A stretch of 64,000 bases of DNA, from positions 96,486 through 160,485 of the forward strand of contig DATMAB010000012.1 in NCBI GenBank assembly GCA_035573675.1. Reading direction: 5' to 3'. A model generated the notes under the pieces. It was not told the DNA's origin. It was given only the letters and a program-made list of their open reading frames with translations, and did no database searches. The position numbers and the translations under genes are program-made. This document shows positions 8,954-16,565 of the stretch, in pieces. Origin of the DNA: Terriglobales bacterium. Lineage in GTDB: Bacteria > Acidobacteriota > Terriglobia > Terriglobales > Acidobacteriaceae. Within the stretch, counting starts at the first letter, position 1. Each line of letters starts with the position of its first letter.

Positions 8954-10402
8954 CTAGATGCCGGGCAAGGTGTGCAGTCCGGCACTCGCCGCACGCTCGC
9001 GTACGATCGCGAGCAGGTCCTTCTCTACATCGCCCGGAATCGCAGGGCGCGTGTAGTCCGCGACCAGGTCGCGCACGCGTTCTCGGGAACGAGCCAGCAT
9101 GTCTTTGCCGCCGGACTCCACCCACGCGCTCAGCGATTCGCGGTCGGTAACCGGGGAAGGCAGGAACTGTTCGCTGCGGAAGAGTCGACGAGTCTCGGGA
9201 AGTTTCAGAAAATCCGTCTGATGTTCCGCGGCACGGAACATCTCCACTGCCAGGCTGGCTCCGTGGGCCTCGATTCCCTGCACCAACCGCAACGCCGACC
9301 CGATGGCCTCCGCGTCCATCACCAGCTTCTCCGCGCTGTGGCAGGCCAGGAAGTCCAGCATGCCGGCCCCGGACACCATGTTGATTCCCGCCAGCGCAGC
9401 CAGCACCGCGGCCATGCCGCTCTCCATGCCCGCCTGCGCGTCCGCGATCTTGCTGTCGCCGCCCACCAGGTAGCCGTGGGTCGGCAGACCCAGATACTTG
9501 CCCACCTGCGCGCACGCGGCGTTCAACATGGCGGTCTCTACGGCGCCCATGGGTGTGGTGGCCGTGCGCATGTCGAGGATGGATGGCGCCCCGCCCCATA
9601 CCACCGGCGCTCCCGGCTGCGCCAGTTGATGGATGACGATTCCGCTCAGGCATTCAGCCGCATGCTGAGCCACCGACCCGGCGAGCGTCACCGGAGCCGC
9701 AGCGCCCGCCACCGGCATCGCCACGATCTCCGCCGGTACGCCGGTGCGTGCAAGCTCCACCAGGCTCTGGCCGGCGAACTCCGACCACGTCAAGGGCGGT
9801 GAAGGACAAACATCGAACACTGCCCGCGGCTTCGCGCGCAGGCCTTGCTGACCGCCTGCTTCGGCGGCCAGCATGTCAATCATGAACGGCAGGTTCTCCA
9901 ACCCGAAAGCGCCAGTGACCACGGGCTTCTCCGAGTGCCACAGCACCAGGAACAACCGGTAGAAGTCCTTGATCGTTTCGGGCACATCGTCGCACACCAC
10001 CGCCGTCGACTGCGCCGCGTACTGCGGCAGCGACTCGGCCACCTGCACCAATCGCACCAGATCGGCAGAGATTGCCGGCCGGTGCTCGAACGTCTCCGCG
10101 TCCAGCACATGCAGGCACGAAGAACCGGGAGCGAAATGCACCGCGTCGCCCCCATAGTGGATGCTTGGCTTCCCCGTACGGTCGTGAAGCCAGAACTCCC
10201 GCGGCGCCGACGAAACCGACCGGTGCGCCAGCTCTTCGGGAATCCGGGCCACGCCGTCCGCCACGCGCGCGCCATGAGCCGAGAGCAGTTCGCAAGCCGC
10301 AGCACTCTGCACGCGAACGCCTGGAGCGCACAGGAGCTGGAAGGCCTCATCCAGCACGCGCTCTACCAGGGCGGGTTCGAGCAGCTCAAGTCGCGGTCGC
10401 AT
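8954..10402 (-). CDS. MttB-family (trimethylamine-type) corrinoid methyltransferase, non-pyrrolysine
   Basis: Catalyses methyl transfer from a quaternary or tertiary methylamine to a cob(I)alamin protein. The 482 residues match the MttB superfamily in length and pattern, with the N-terminal VLDEAFQLLCAPGVRV region and the central TIM-barrel segments around VAMPVAGAAAPVTLAGS. There is no in-frame TAG codon, so it is of the non-pyrrolysine kind, relatives of which (MtgB and others) demethylate glycine betaine, proline betaine or carnitine. It lies 10 bp downstream of its corrinoid partner gene, which argues for an operon. No reductive activator or folate methyltransferase gene is in the window. 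Substrate is inferred only at class level. Confidence 0.85.
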   Translation of the reverse strand: MRPRLELLEPALVERVLDEAFQLLCAPGVRVQSAAACELLSAHGARVADGVARIPEELAHRSVSSAPREFWLHDRTGKPSIHYGGDAVHFAPGSSCLHVLDAETFEHRPAISADLVRLVQVAESLPQYAAQSTAVVCDDVPETIKDFYRLFLVLWHSEKPVVTGAFGLENLPFMIDMLAAEAGGQQGLRAKPRAVFDVCPSPPLTWSEFAGQSLVELARTGVPAEIVAMPVAGAAAPVTLAGSVAQHAAECLSGIVIHQLAQPGAPVVWGGAPSILDMRTATTPMGAVETAMLNAACAQVGKYLGLPTHGYLVGGDSKIADAQAGMESGMAAVLAALAGINMVSGAGMLDFLACHSAEKLVMDAEAIGSALRLVQGIEAHGASLAVEMFRAAEHQTDFLKLPETRRLFRSEQFLPSPVTDRESLSAWVESGGKDMLARSRERVRDLVADYTRPAIPGDVEKDLLAIVRERAASAGLHTLPGI

Positions 10403-10412
10403 GACGAATTCT

Positions 10413-11069
10413 TTAGGTGGACGCCGAATCCAGCAGGGCCTTCACCAGAGCAACCGAACTGATGGCATCCTTGCCGTACCCGTCCGAACCGATCCCCTCC
10501 GCCCACTGCCGGGTAACGGGCGCTCCACCCACGATCACCTTCACACGCGGGCGCAGCCCGGCTCGCTCGACCTGTTCGACGAGCTGCTTCTGGCCGGCCA
10601 TCGTGGTGGTCAGCAGCGCCGAAGCGCCTACGACGTCGGCCTTGACTTCCAGCGCCTTGCGAATGAAGGCCTCCGGCGTCACATTCACTCCCAGATCGAA
10701 GACCTCGAACCCGTTAGCCGCCAGCAGGATGCCCACCAAGTTCTTGCCGATCTCGTGAATGTCCCCGTGCACCGTCCCGAGCACCACCCGTCCGCGCAGT
10801 TGCCGTTCCACGCCCCGCCGCCGCATTTCCGGCTCCAACACTTTCATCGCGGCCTTCATCGCCTCCCCGGCCGCCACCAGGTCCGGAAGAAAAACCTCCC
10901 GGCGCGCGAACTGTTCGCCGATGCGGTCCATGCCCGGCACAAAGCCGCGATTGATCGCTTCCAGCGGTTCCATGCCGTGTTCCAGGGCCCGGCGTGCCAG
11001 TTCGACCGCGCGCTCCGGCGCGCCGTCGAGGACACTCTGTTTCAGCGAGTCGAAAAAGTCTTCTGCCAT
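10413..11069 (-). CDS. Corrinoid (B12-binding) protein, methyltransferase partner
   Basis: Carries the cobalamin that shuttles the methyl group in a corrinoid methyltransferase system. The N-terminal half is the helical methionine-synthase-type cap domain; the Rossmann B12-binding domain follows with the base-off signature DIHEIGKN, whose His (residue 105 from this start) ligates cobalt, and later VGASALLTTTM and VIVGGAPV, typical of MtbC/MttC/MtmC proteins. I chose the ATG at 11069 because AAGGA lies about 8 nt upstream; an ATG at 11093 would add eight residues but has no visible ribosome site. The mttB-type gene follows after 10 bp. Family assignment is firm. Confidence 0.9.
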   Translation of the reverse strand: MAEDFFDSLKQSVLDGAPERAVELARRALEHGMEPLEAINRGFVPGMDRIGEQFARREVFLPDLVAAGEAMKAAMKVLEPEMRRRGVERQLRGRVVLGTVHGDIHEIGKNLVGILLAANGFEVFDLGVNVTPEAFIRKALEVKADVVGASALLTTTMAGQKQLVEQVERAGLRPRVKVIVGGAPVTRQWAEGIGSDGYGKDAISSVALVKALLDSAST

Positions 11070-11121
11070 CTCGCCATCCTTCGTCGGATGCATATGTTGA
11101 ACGAGGCAACTCTCCTAGGGC

Positions 11122-11137
11122 TGTGACCTTCGTCACG
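11122..11137. promoter_or_regulatory. Candidate CRP/FNR-type operator
   Basis: The gap between the divergent corrinoid-protein and M28 peptidase genes contains TGTGAccttcgTCACG, which matches the classical CRP pattern TGTGA-N6-TCACA at nine of ten positions. It is the only strong dyad in this 120-bp divergent promoter region. A CRP-family regulator of methylamine or peptide use is a reasonable inference; no regulator gene is adjacent, and short dyads can occur by chance. Confidence 0.35.
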
Positions 11138-11214
11138 CCACAACCCTGTACGCGGTAGGCGGATGAAGCAGTCCCCCGCCGTCCACTACAATGACCAAAG
11201 AGATGACTGAACTC

Positions 11215-13032
11215 ATGCCTCCCAAGTTCCTGCGCACTCTGCCTGCCCTGGCTTTGATCGCCGTGCTGGCCTGGCCCGCCGGCGCGGTTAGCGAGAAGGC
11301 CGACGCCGACCGCTATCGTGGGCATGTGAAAGTCCTCGCCGCCGACCGTATGGAAGGCCGCGGCGCGGAGACCAAGGGACTGGCTCGCGCGGGCCGCTAT
11401 ATCGAGCGCGAGTTTCAGCGCCTCGGCCTCAAGCCGATGGGGGAGAACGGAACCTACGAGCAGTCCTTCCTGGTGACCACCGGGGCGCGGCTTCGTCCCC
11501 AGAACAGCCTGGTGGTGACGCGCAACGGCGCCCGGCACCAATTGAAATTGCGTGAGGATTACATCCCGCTCAGCTTCTCGTCCGTGGGCTCGGTCAGCGG
11601 TCCGCTGGCCTTCGTGGGCTACGGCGCTTCCGCCGAGGAGTTCGGCTACGACGACTACACCCACTTCGACGTCAAAGACAAGGTCGTCGTTGTGCTGCGC
11701 CGCGAGCCGCCTGCATTCCACGAAAAGAGCGGCCGCCAGGGTCCCACGCACCACGCACACCTCATCACCAAAGCCATCAATGCCCGCAACCGCGGAGCTA
11801 AGGCCGTCATCCTGGTCAACGGCAATCTCGGCAAGGGCGAACAGGACCTTCTGCTGCGCTTTGAGAGGCTGGCCGGCCCCGAGGATGTCGGCATCCCCAT
11901 CGTCCAGGTGAAGAACGCTGTGGCCGACAGCTGGCTCGAAGCGGCCGGCGCTTCCCTTTCCCAGCTCCAGCGCGAGATCGACGAAAAGTCCGAGCCTCGC
12001 TCCCGCTCCCTGCCCGATTCGCTCCAAGTCTCGCTCCGCGTGGAGATCGAGAAATTGCGTTCACGCGTCCACAATGTCCTCGCCTACCTGCCGGGCAAGA
12101 GCGAGGAGTACGTGGTGCTGGGCGCGCATTACGATCATCTGGGCCGCGGTGGCGCCAACTCGCTTGCGCCTTCGCAGACCGGGCAGATCCACCACGGAGC
12201 TGACGACAACGCGTCCGGAACCGCCGGCTTGCTCGAGCTGGCCCGGGTCTTCTCTGTTGAGCGCGGAAAGCTCGAGCGCGGCATCCTGTTTGCCGCCTTC
12301 GCGGGCGAGGAACTCGGCCTGCTCGGTTCGGCGCACTGGGTCAAGCATCCCACCCTGCCGCTGGACAAGGCCGTTGCCATGCTCAACATGGATATGATCG
12401 GCCGCATCCGCGACGGCAAAGTCTACGTCGGCGGGGTAGGCACCGGTTCCAACCTGCGGCCGCTCGTGGAAGCCGCGCTCCGCCGGCACAGGCTCACCGT
12501 GGACTATTCCTCCAGCGGCTACGCCGCCAGCGACCACACTTCGTTCATCACGCAGCGCATTCCGGCGCTGTTCTTTTTCTCCGGTCTGCACTCGGACTAT
12601 CACAAGCCCTCCGACACCTGGGAGAAAATCGACGCGCCCGCGGCTGCCAACCTCCTTGATCTGGTCGCCGACATTACGGAACAGCTCGCCGCCGCCGAGC
12701 GTCCCCAGTTCGTCAAAGTGGAAGCCGAGACGCGGGGCGCCGGTTCGCCTTCGGCGAGCGGAGGGTACGGTCCCTATTTCGGCTCCATCCCCGACTTCGG
12801 CGAAGTCGAGACCGGCGTGCGCTTCGCGGACGTGCGTCCCGGCTCCCCGGCTGCCAAAGCCGGACTCCTGCCGGGCGACATCCTCATCCAGTTCGGTGAG
12901 ACCCCGGTCAAGAACCTCTACGATTTCACCTACGCCCTGCGCCGCAGCAAAGTGGGGGATGTAGTCGAGGTTAAGGTCTTGCGCGGCGGCCAGACCGTCT
13001 CCGCCCGCGTCACGCTGGAACAAAGACGATGA
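11215..13032 (+). CDS. Secreted M28-family zinc peptidase with PA and PDZ domains
   Basis: Predicted exported aminopeptidase. A signal peptide covers the first 25 residues (FLRTLPALALIAVLAWPAGA). A PA-type insert lies at about 110-260. The M28 catalytic domain carries the zinc ligands in order: His/Asp in GAHYDHLG, Asp in DDNASG, catalytic Glu and ligand Glu in GEELGLLG, Asp in NMDMIGR and His in SDHTSFI. A PDZ domain closes the protein (about 525-600, GSPAAKAGLLPGDIL). The ATG at 11215 fits the signal peptide better than the one at 11191. Its stop overlaps the next start (ATGA), so both are translated together. Peptide scavenging is likely. Confidence 0.9.
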   Translation: MPPKFLRTLPALALIAVLAWPAGAVSEKADADRYRGHVKVLAADRMEGRGAETKGLARAGRYIEREFQRLGLKPMGENGTYEQSFLVTTGARLRPQNSLVVTRNGARHQLKLREDYIPLSFSSVGSVSGPLAFVGYGASAEEFGYDDYTHFDVKDKVVVVLRREPPAFHEKSGRQGPTHHAHLITKAINARNRGAKAVILVNGNLGKGEQDLLLRFERLAGPEDVGIPIVQVKNAVADSWLEAAGASLSQLQREIDEKSEPRSRSLPDSLQVSLRVEIEKLRSRVHNVLAYLPGKSEEYVVLGAHYDHLGRGGANSLAPSQTGQIHHGADDNASGTAGLLELARVFSVERGKLERGILFAAFAGEELGLLGSAHWVKHPTLPLDKAVAMLNMDMIGRIRDGKVYVGGVGTGSNLRPLVEAALRRHRLTVDYSSSGYAASDHTSFITQRIPALFFFSGLHSDYHKPSDTWEKIDAPAAANLLDLVADITEQLAAAERPQFVKVEAETRGAGSPSASGGYGPYFGSIPDFGEVETGVRFADVRPGSPAAKAGLLPGDILIQFGETPVKNLYDFTYALRRSKVGDVVEVKVLRGGQTVSARVTLEQRR

Positions 13033-14114
13033 ACGTGTCCGCGCACAGGAAAGCTGCGGAGGTGTGCACGGCGTTGGCTATGCTCGCTCTGTACGTCTCT
13101 GCCATGGCTCCGCTCGCCGCGCAGTCACCGGCGCCTTTGGCCCTTCCCTCGGAGACGCATCTGCGCAGCGTGCGCCAGCTTACCAACGGCGGAGAAAACG
13201 CCGAGGCTTACTTCTCGGCGGACGACAAGCAGCTCATCTTTCAGTCCTCCGGCGAAGGCGTCTTCTGCGACCAGATTTACATCCTGCCGGTTGGGGCGCC
13301 AGACGACGGCCGGAAAAAACTTGTTAGCACGGGGAAAGGCCGGACGACTTGCTCCTACTTCTTCCCCTCGGGAAAGCGCATCCTGTTTTCATCCACGCAC
13401 CTGGCGGGCCCGGAGTGTCCACCCCGCCCCGACTATTCGCGCGGTTACGTCTGGCCCGTCTACTCCAGCTATGACATCTTCACCGCCCGTCCCGACGGCT
13501 CCGACCTTCGCCGCCTCACCGCGACGCCCGGCTACGATGCCGAAGCCACCGTCAGCCGCGACGGCAAGAAGATCGTCTTCACTTCCATGCGCGACGGCGA
13601 CCTCGACATCTACGCCATGAACGCCGACGGCTCGAACGTCCGCCGCCTCACGCACGAACTGGGCTACGACGGAGGCGCGTTCTTCTCGCCCGATGGCAGA
13701 AGGATCGTCTACCGAGCACATCACCCCAAGTCTGCGGAGGAGATTGCCGACTACAAGGCCCTGCTGGCTGAAGGTCTCATCCGGCCCGGCAATCTCGAAC
13801 TCTGGGTGATGGACGCCGATGGCTCCAACAAGCGCCAGGTCACCTCCAACGGCGCGGCCAACTTCGGACCGTTCTGGCATCCCGACGGCAAGCGCATCAT
13901 CTTCGCTTCCAATATGGCTGACCCCAAGAGCCGCAACTTCGACCTCTACCTGATTAATGCCGACGGTACCGGCCTGGAACGCGTGACCTATCATCCGGAA
14001 TTCGACGGCTTCCCCATGTTCACCTCCGACGGCCGCCGGTTGGTCTGGGCCTCCAACCGCAACAACGCCCGCCGCGGCGAAACCAACCTCTTCCTTGCTG
14101 ATTGGGTGGAATAG
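13029..14114 (+). CDS. TolB-like PD40 beta-propeller protein, exported
   Basis: A 361-residue protein with a signal peptide (residues about 12-33) and repeated PD40/WD40-like blades: DGSDLRRLTATPGYDAEA, DGSNVRRLTHELGYDGGA, DGSNKRQVTSNGAANFGP and DGTGLERVTYHPEFDGFP each precede a S.DGK/GRRIVF strand. Such propellers bind proteins or sugars in the periplasm; some are fused to prolyl oligopeptidases, but no hydrolase domain follows here. Its start overlaps the stop of the M28 peptidase gene (ATGA), indicating translational coupling and a shared role, perhaps in handling peptides. Exact function unknown. Confidence 0.82.
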   Translation: MNVSAHRKAAEVCTALAMLALYVSAMAPLAAQSPAPLALPSETHLRSVRQLTNGGENAEAYFSADDKQLIFQSSGEGVFCDQIYILPVGAPDDGRKKLVSTGKGRTTCSYFFPSGKRILFSSTHLAGPECPPRPDYSRGYVWPVYSSYDIFTARPDGSDLRRLTATPGYDAEATVSRDGKKIVFTSMRDGDLDIYAMNADGSNVRRLTHELGYDGGAFFSPDGRRIVYRAHHPKSAEEIADYKALLAEGLIRPGNLELWVMDADGSNKRQVTSNGAANFGPFWHPDGKRIIFASNMADPKSRNFDLYLINADGTGLERVTYHPEFDGFPMFTSDGRRLVWASNRNNARRGETNLFLADWVE

Positions 14115-14161
14115 CGCTCGAATTGTCGCGCCGCGGCACAAGGTCGGGTCGTACACGTCAG

Positions 14162-14600
14162 TCACTGCGACCGCGTCAGTTCCGGAGAGCGTCCTTCCCT
14201 GCCCATCGCGCCGCGGGCTGCGGGGAGGCCGCAAGCCGCTTCTCCACCTTTCACCGCCGCAGCCTTAAGTTCAGGATTGCGTCTGCCCACTGCCTGTAAC
14301 GCCCAATTGACGGCCTTCTTGACGAAGTTCCGCTCGTCGGTGGCGGCGGCTTCGACGGCATCAGCGTTCCATCTGCGCCGCCGTCACGCGCGCCGGTTCG
14401 TCCACGAACGCTGCCAGCATGCGCACCTCATGCCGGCCGGTCGCCCACCGGGCCTCGGCCAGATCGTGATTCCGCCCTAGGCGCTTGGCCAGTTGCCGCA
14501 GCCTGCTCACCGGCAAGCCGAATGCCTTCTGCGAAGGTATCGCGTACCGCGCTATCCCCTCGCGGTTGCGCTTGCTCCCGTGGGCCTTCAGCCATTTCAC
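14162..14600 (-). pseudogene. Internally deleted DNA alkylation repair (AlkD-like) gene remnant
   Basis: Two separate pieces of an AlkD/HEAT-repeat DNA glycosylase are read on the minus strand. From a GTG at 14600, KWLKAHGSKRNREGIARY, KAFGLPVSRLRQLAKRLGR and RMLAAFVDEPARVTAAQM follow the family N-terminus. This frame stops at TGA at about 14361-14363. Immediately afterwards another frame gives ATDERNFVKKAVNWAL and AVGRRNPELKAAAV, the typical C-terminus, ending with a stop at 14162. The middle third of the protein (roughly 80 residues in relatives) is missing, and the two pieces are out of frame. It is therefore a dead gene, created by an internal deletion. Confidence 0.8.
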
Positions 14601-14766
14601 TATCGCCTCGGCCTCAGGCTTTGGAAAAAAGGAGTTGATGAGGCATGCCTCAATCTAGACCACAATGAAGTGTACGGGCGGGCAACAATGTCGAGGGCCA
14701 AGCGCTAGGCCAACAGCAAGGCCGTTAGGATGACGCTCAGGCCGCTCATGACCTGGTAGCAATAGG

Positions 14767-14788
14767 AAAAGGGGCCTCTTCGGCCCCC
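14767..14788 (-). terminator. Intrinsic terminator of tRNA-fMet
   Basis: Read on the minus strand, the stem GGGGCC-gaaga-GGCCCC is followed by TTTT, 70 bp past the 3' end of the tRNA gene. It has the form of a Rho-independent terminator and fits the end of the tRNA-fMet transcript. No other minus-strand transcript is expected to end here. Confidence 0.65.
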
Positions 14789-14858
14789 GTTCCTGCTTAG
14801 TGCTCCCTTGTCCTCCCTCGCGGGAGGCCCGCTATCAGCGGCAACTCTATGATTGCGT

Positions 14859-14935
<77 letters not shown>

Positions 14936-15033
14936 CATTCATCCTAACAGAACAAGGAGATGATGTCAGCCGCGGATCGAGGAAAGCTGCGGAAAGCATG
15001 CGTGCGAGAGATCGACTCCCTCGGCGCTCTTCG

Positions 15034-15579
15034 TCAGCTTTTCATCTTGGGGCGCTCGCAGGCGGTAACGATCTTGGTCGGGTCGATGGCTTCGCTGTCG
15101 AGCTGCATCTCGACGACTTTGCCGCTCTTGTCGATGAGATAGGTGACGCGGCGCGCGGCCTTGTACTTCGGCTCGTAGACGCCGTAGGCGCGGGTGACGT
15201 CGCCGCCCCAGTCGCTGAGCAGCGGGAAGCTCACGCCGATCTGCTCGGCGAAGGCCTTGTTGGCAAACATGCTGTCCATGCTCACACCCAGTACCTGGGT
15301 GTCTGTGGCCTCCAGCCGGGCAAGGTTCTGCTGGTAGGCCTTGAGTTCCTTCGTTCAGCCGCCGGTGAAGGCAAAGACGTAGAAGGCGAGCACGACGTTT
15401 TTCTTGCCGCGGAAGCTTGAAAGGGTGACCTCCTTGCCGGCCTGATCCTTGAGCGTGAAGTCGGGTGCGACGCTGCCGACCTTGATCTTGGGCGGCGGAG
15501 GCGGAGCCGGTTTCGCCTCCTGGGCGAACGATGGGATGGACGCCGCCAACGACGCGGCCGCGAGCAGGAGCTTGCGCAT
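15034..15579 (-). CDS. Exported peroxiredoxin (AhpC/TSA family) with in-frame UGA at the peroxidatic site: putative selenoprotein
   Basis: Reads as a 181-residue redoxin if the TGA at 15355-15357 (residue 75) is translated. Before it: signal peptide (1-18), VGSAVAPDF-like start [11 protein letters not shown], then [13 protein letters not shown]. After the TGA, in the same frame: [48 protein letters not shown] and [12 protein letters not shown] up to a normal stop. In relatives the residue at the TGA is the peroxidatic Cys (TGGC-TKE). One intact frame on both sides, with the only stop exactly at the catalytic residue, points to selenocysteine, as in PrxU of Eubacterium acidaminophilum. The ATG at 15579 has GGAGG five to six nt upstream. 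A Cys-to-opal mutation in a dying gene is the alternative. Sec machinery is not in the window. Confidence 0.75.
15307..15343 (-). promoter_or_regulatory. Candidate bacterial SECIS hairpin downstream of the UGA
   Basis: Bacterial selenocysteine insertion needs an mRNA hairpin just 3' of the UGA. On the minus strand, counting from the base after the UGA, GGCCU (15-19), a bulged A, and CCAG (21-24) pair with CUGG (40-43) and AGGCC (44-48), leaving a 15-nt loop. A competing shorter hairpin pairs CAAGG (12-16) with CCUUG (30-34) and has G residues in its loop at 24 and 27, within the usual distance range. Both are plausible; neither was energy-tested. Confidence 0.4.
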
Positions 15580-15824
15580 GAGTTCCTCCGAGGGAGAAAA
15601 CCCAAGCGTACTCGCGGCGAACGTAGGCGTCAATCACAGCGGGGCGTTCACGCTTTGATCTTCCCAGGCTGTCGTTCAAAAACTGGCACAACAAGGGTGG
15701 GGAGCCGGCCATCCGAGCTCGCGCACTTCAAAGCTCGTGGCCGCCTTCTTGCTCACCTAGAGCCCTTGCAATCGCCATACGGAGTGAGAAAGACACGGTA
15801 ATCCGCGGCCGGGTTGCCGGCGCC

Positions 15825-16565
15825 ATGCAACCCCTTTTCGGCGGCGGGTTAACGAATTTTTCAACGCGTTGCGTGAATGAGGCCTCAGCCAGTAGAGTCA
15901 GAGAGGCAGGTAGCAGATCGCAGGTGGCGAAGCCGAAAAACAAAGTCGCAGAAGTCAGCCCGGCGAAGCGCAACACCAACGGCGCGGCCAAATACCAGCG
16001 CATCCTGGACGCTGCCATCGACGTGATCGCCGAGAACGGATACTTCCAGTCGCGAGTCTCGGATATCGCCGAGCGCGCGGGCGTCGCCGACGGTACCATC
16101 TATCTCTACTTCCGCAACAAGGAGCAGATCCTGACGGCAGCAATCGACGCCGCCTTCGCCGCTTTCCTGGAAAAGGCGCGGCGCGAAGTGGAGCAGGCCC
16201 GGGATCCGCGCGAGCGGCTGCGGCGCGTGGCGCTGCTGCACCTGAAAGCTATGGGCGAGCGTCGCAGTCTGGCGGTGGTGTTCCAGACCGAGCTGCGGCA
16301 GAGCGCCAAGTTCCTGGCGCAGTTCTCGCACCAGCGCCTGGTGGAGTATTTCGACCTGATCCGGCGCGTGGTGCGCGAAGGACAGGAGGCGGGCCTGTTC
16401 CGGCGGGATATGTCCGACAAGATCGCCGCCAACTGCTTCTTCGGGGCGTTGGACGAGATGGTGACCTCGTGGGTGCTGAGCGAGCGCGATTATTCGCTGG
16501 CCGGCGCGGCCGAGGCCGTGGCCGACGTGGTGCTGAAGGGCATGGAAACGCGGACGGCAGAATGA
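15825..16565 (+). CDS. TetR/AcrR-family transcriptional regulator, probably of fatty-acid activation
   Basis: The helix-turn-helix DNA-binding domain is at about residues 55-105: RILDAAIDVIAENGYFQSRV, then DIAERAGVADGTIYLYF and NKEQIL, the classic TetR signature. The rest is the helical ligand-binding domain, resembling FadR/RutR-like fatty-acyl sensors. The stop overlaps the ATG of the acyl-CoA ligase gene (ATGA), so regulator and enzyme are co-translated and an acyl-CoA is the likely effector. The first 45 residues before the HTH are poorly conserved in type; a GTG at 15924 giving a start at VAKPKNK is a real alternative. Operator not identified. Confidence 0.88.
   Translation: MQPLFGGGLTNFSTRCVNEASASRVREAGSRSQVAKPKNKVAEVSPAKRNTNGAAKYQRILDAAIDVIAENGYFQSRVSDIAERAGVADGTIYLYFRNKEQILTAAIDAAFAAFLEKARREVEQARDPRERLRRVALLHLKAMGERRSLAVVFQTELRQSAKFLAQFSHQRLVEYFDLIRRVVREGQEAGLFRRDMSDKIAANCFFGALDEMVTSWVLSERDYSLAGAAEAVADVVLKGMETRTAE

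Noticed and set aside
8954..10402. Pyrrolysine-containing MttB
   Set aside because: The frame has no internal TAG, so it is the non-pyrrolysine type of the family.
15640..15790. Possible remnant of a coding sequence between the peroxiredoxin and TetR genes
   Set aside because: A short translation such as FKNWHNKGGEPAIRAR is open but matches nothing I know and has no start or ribosome site.
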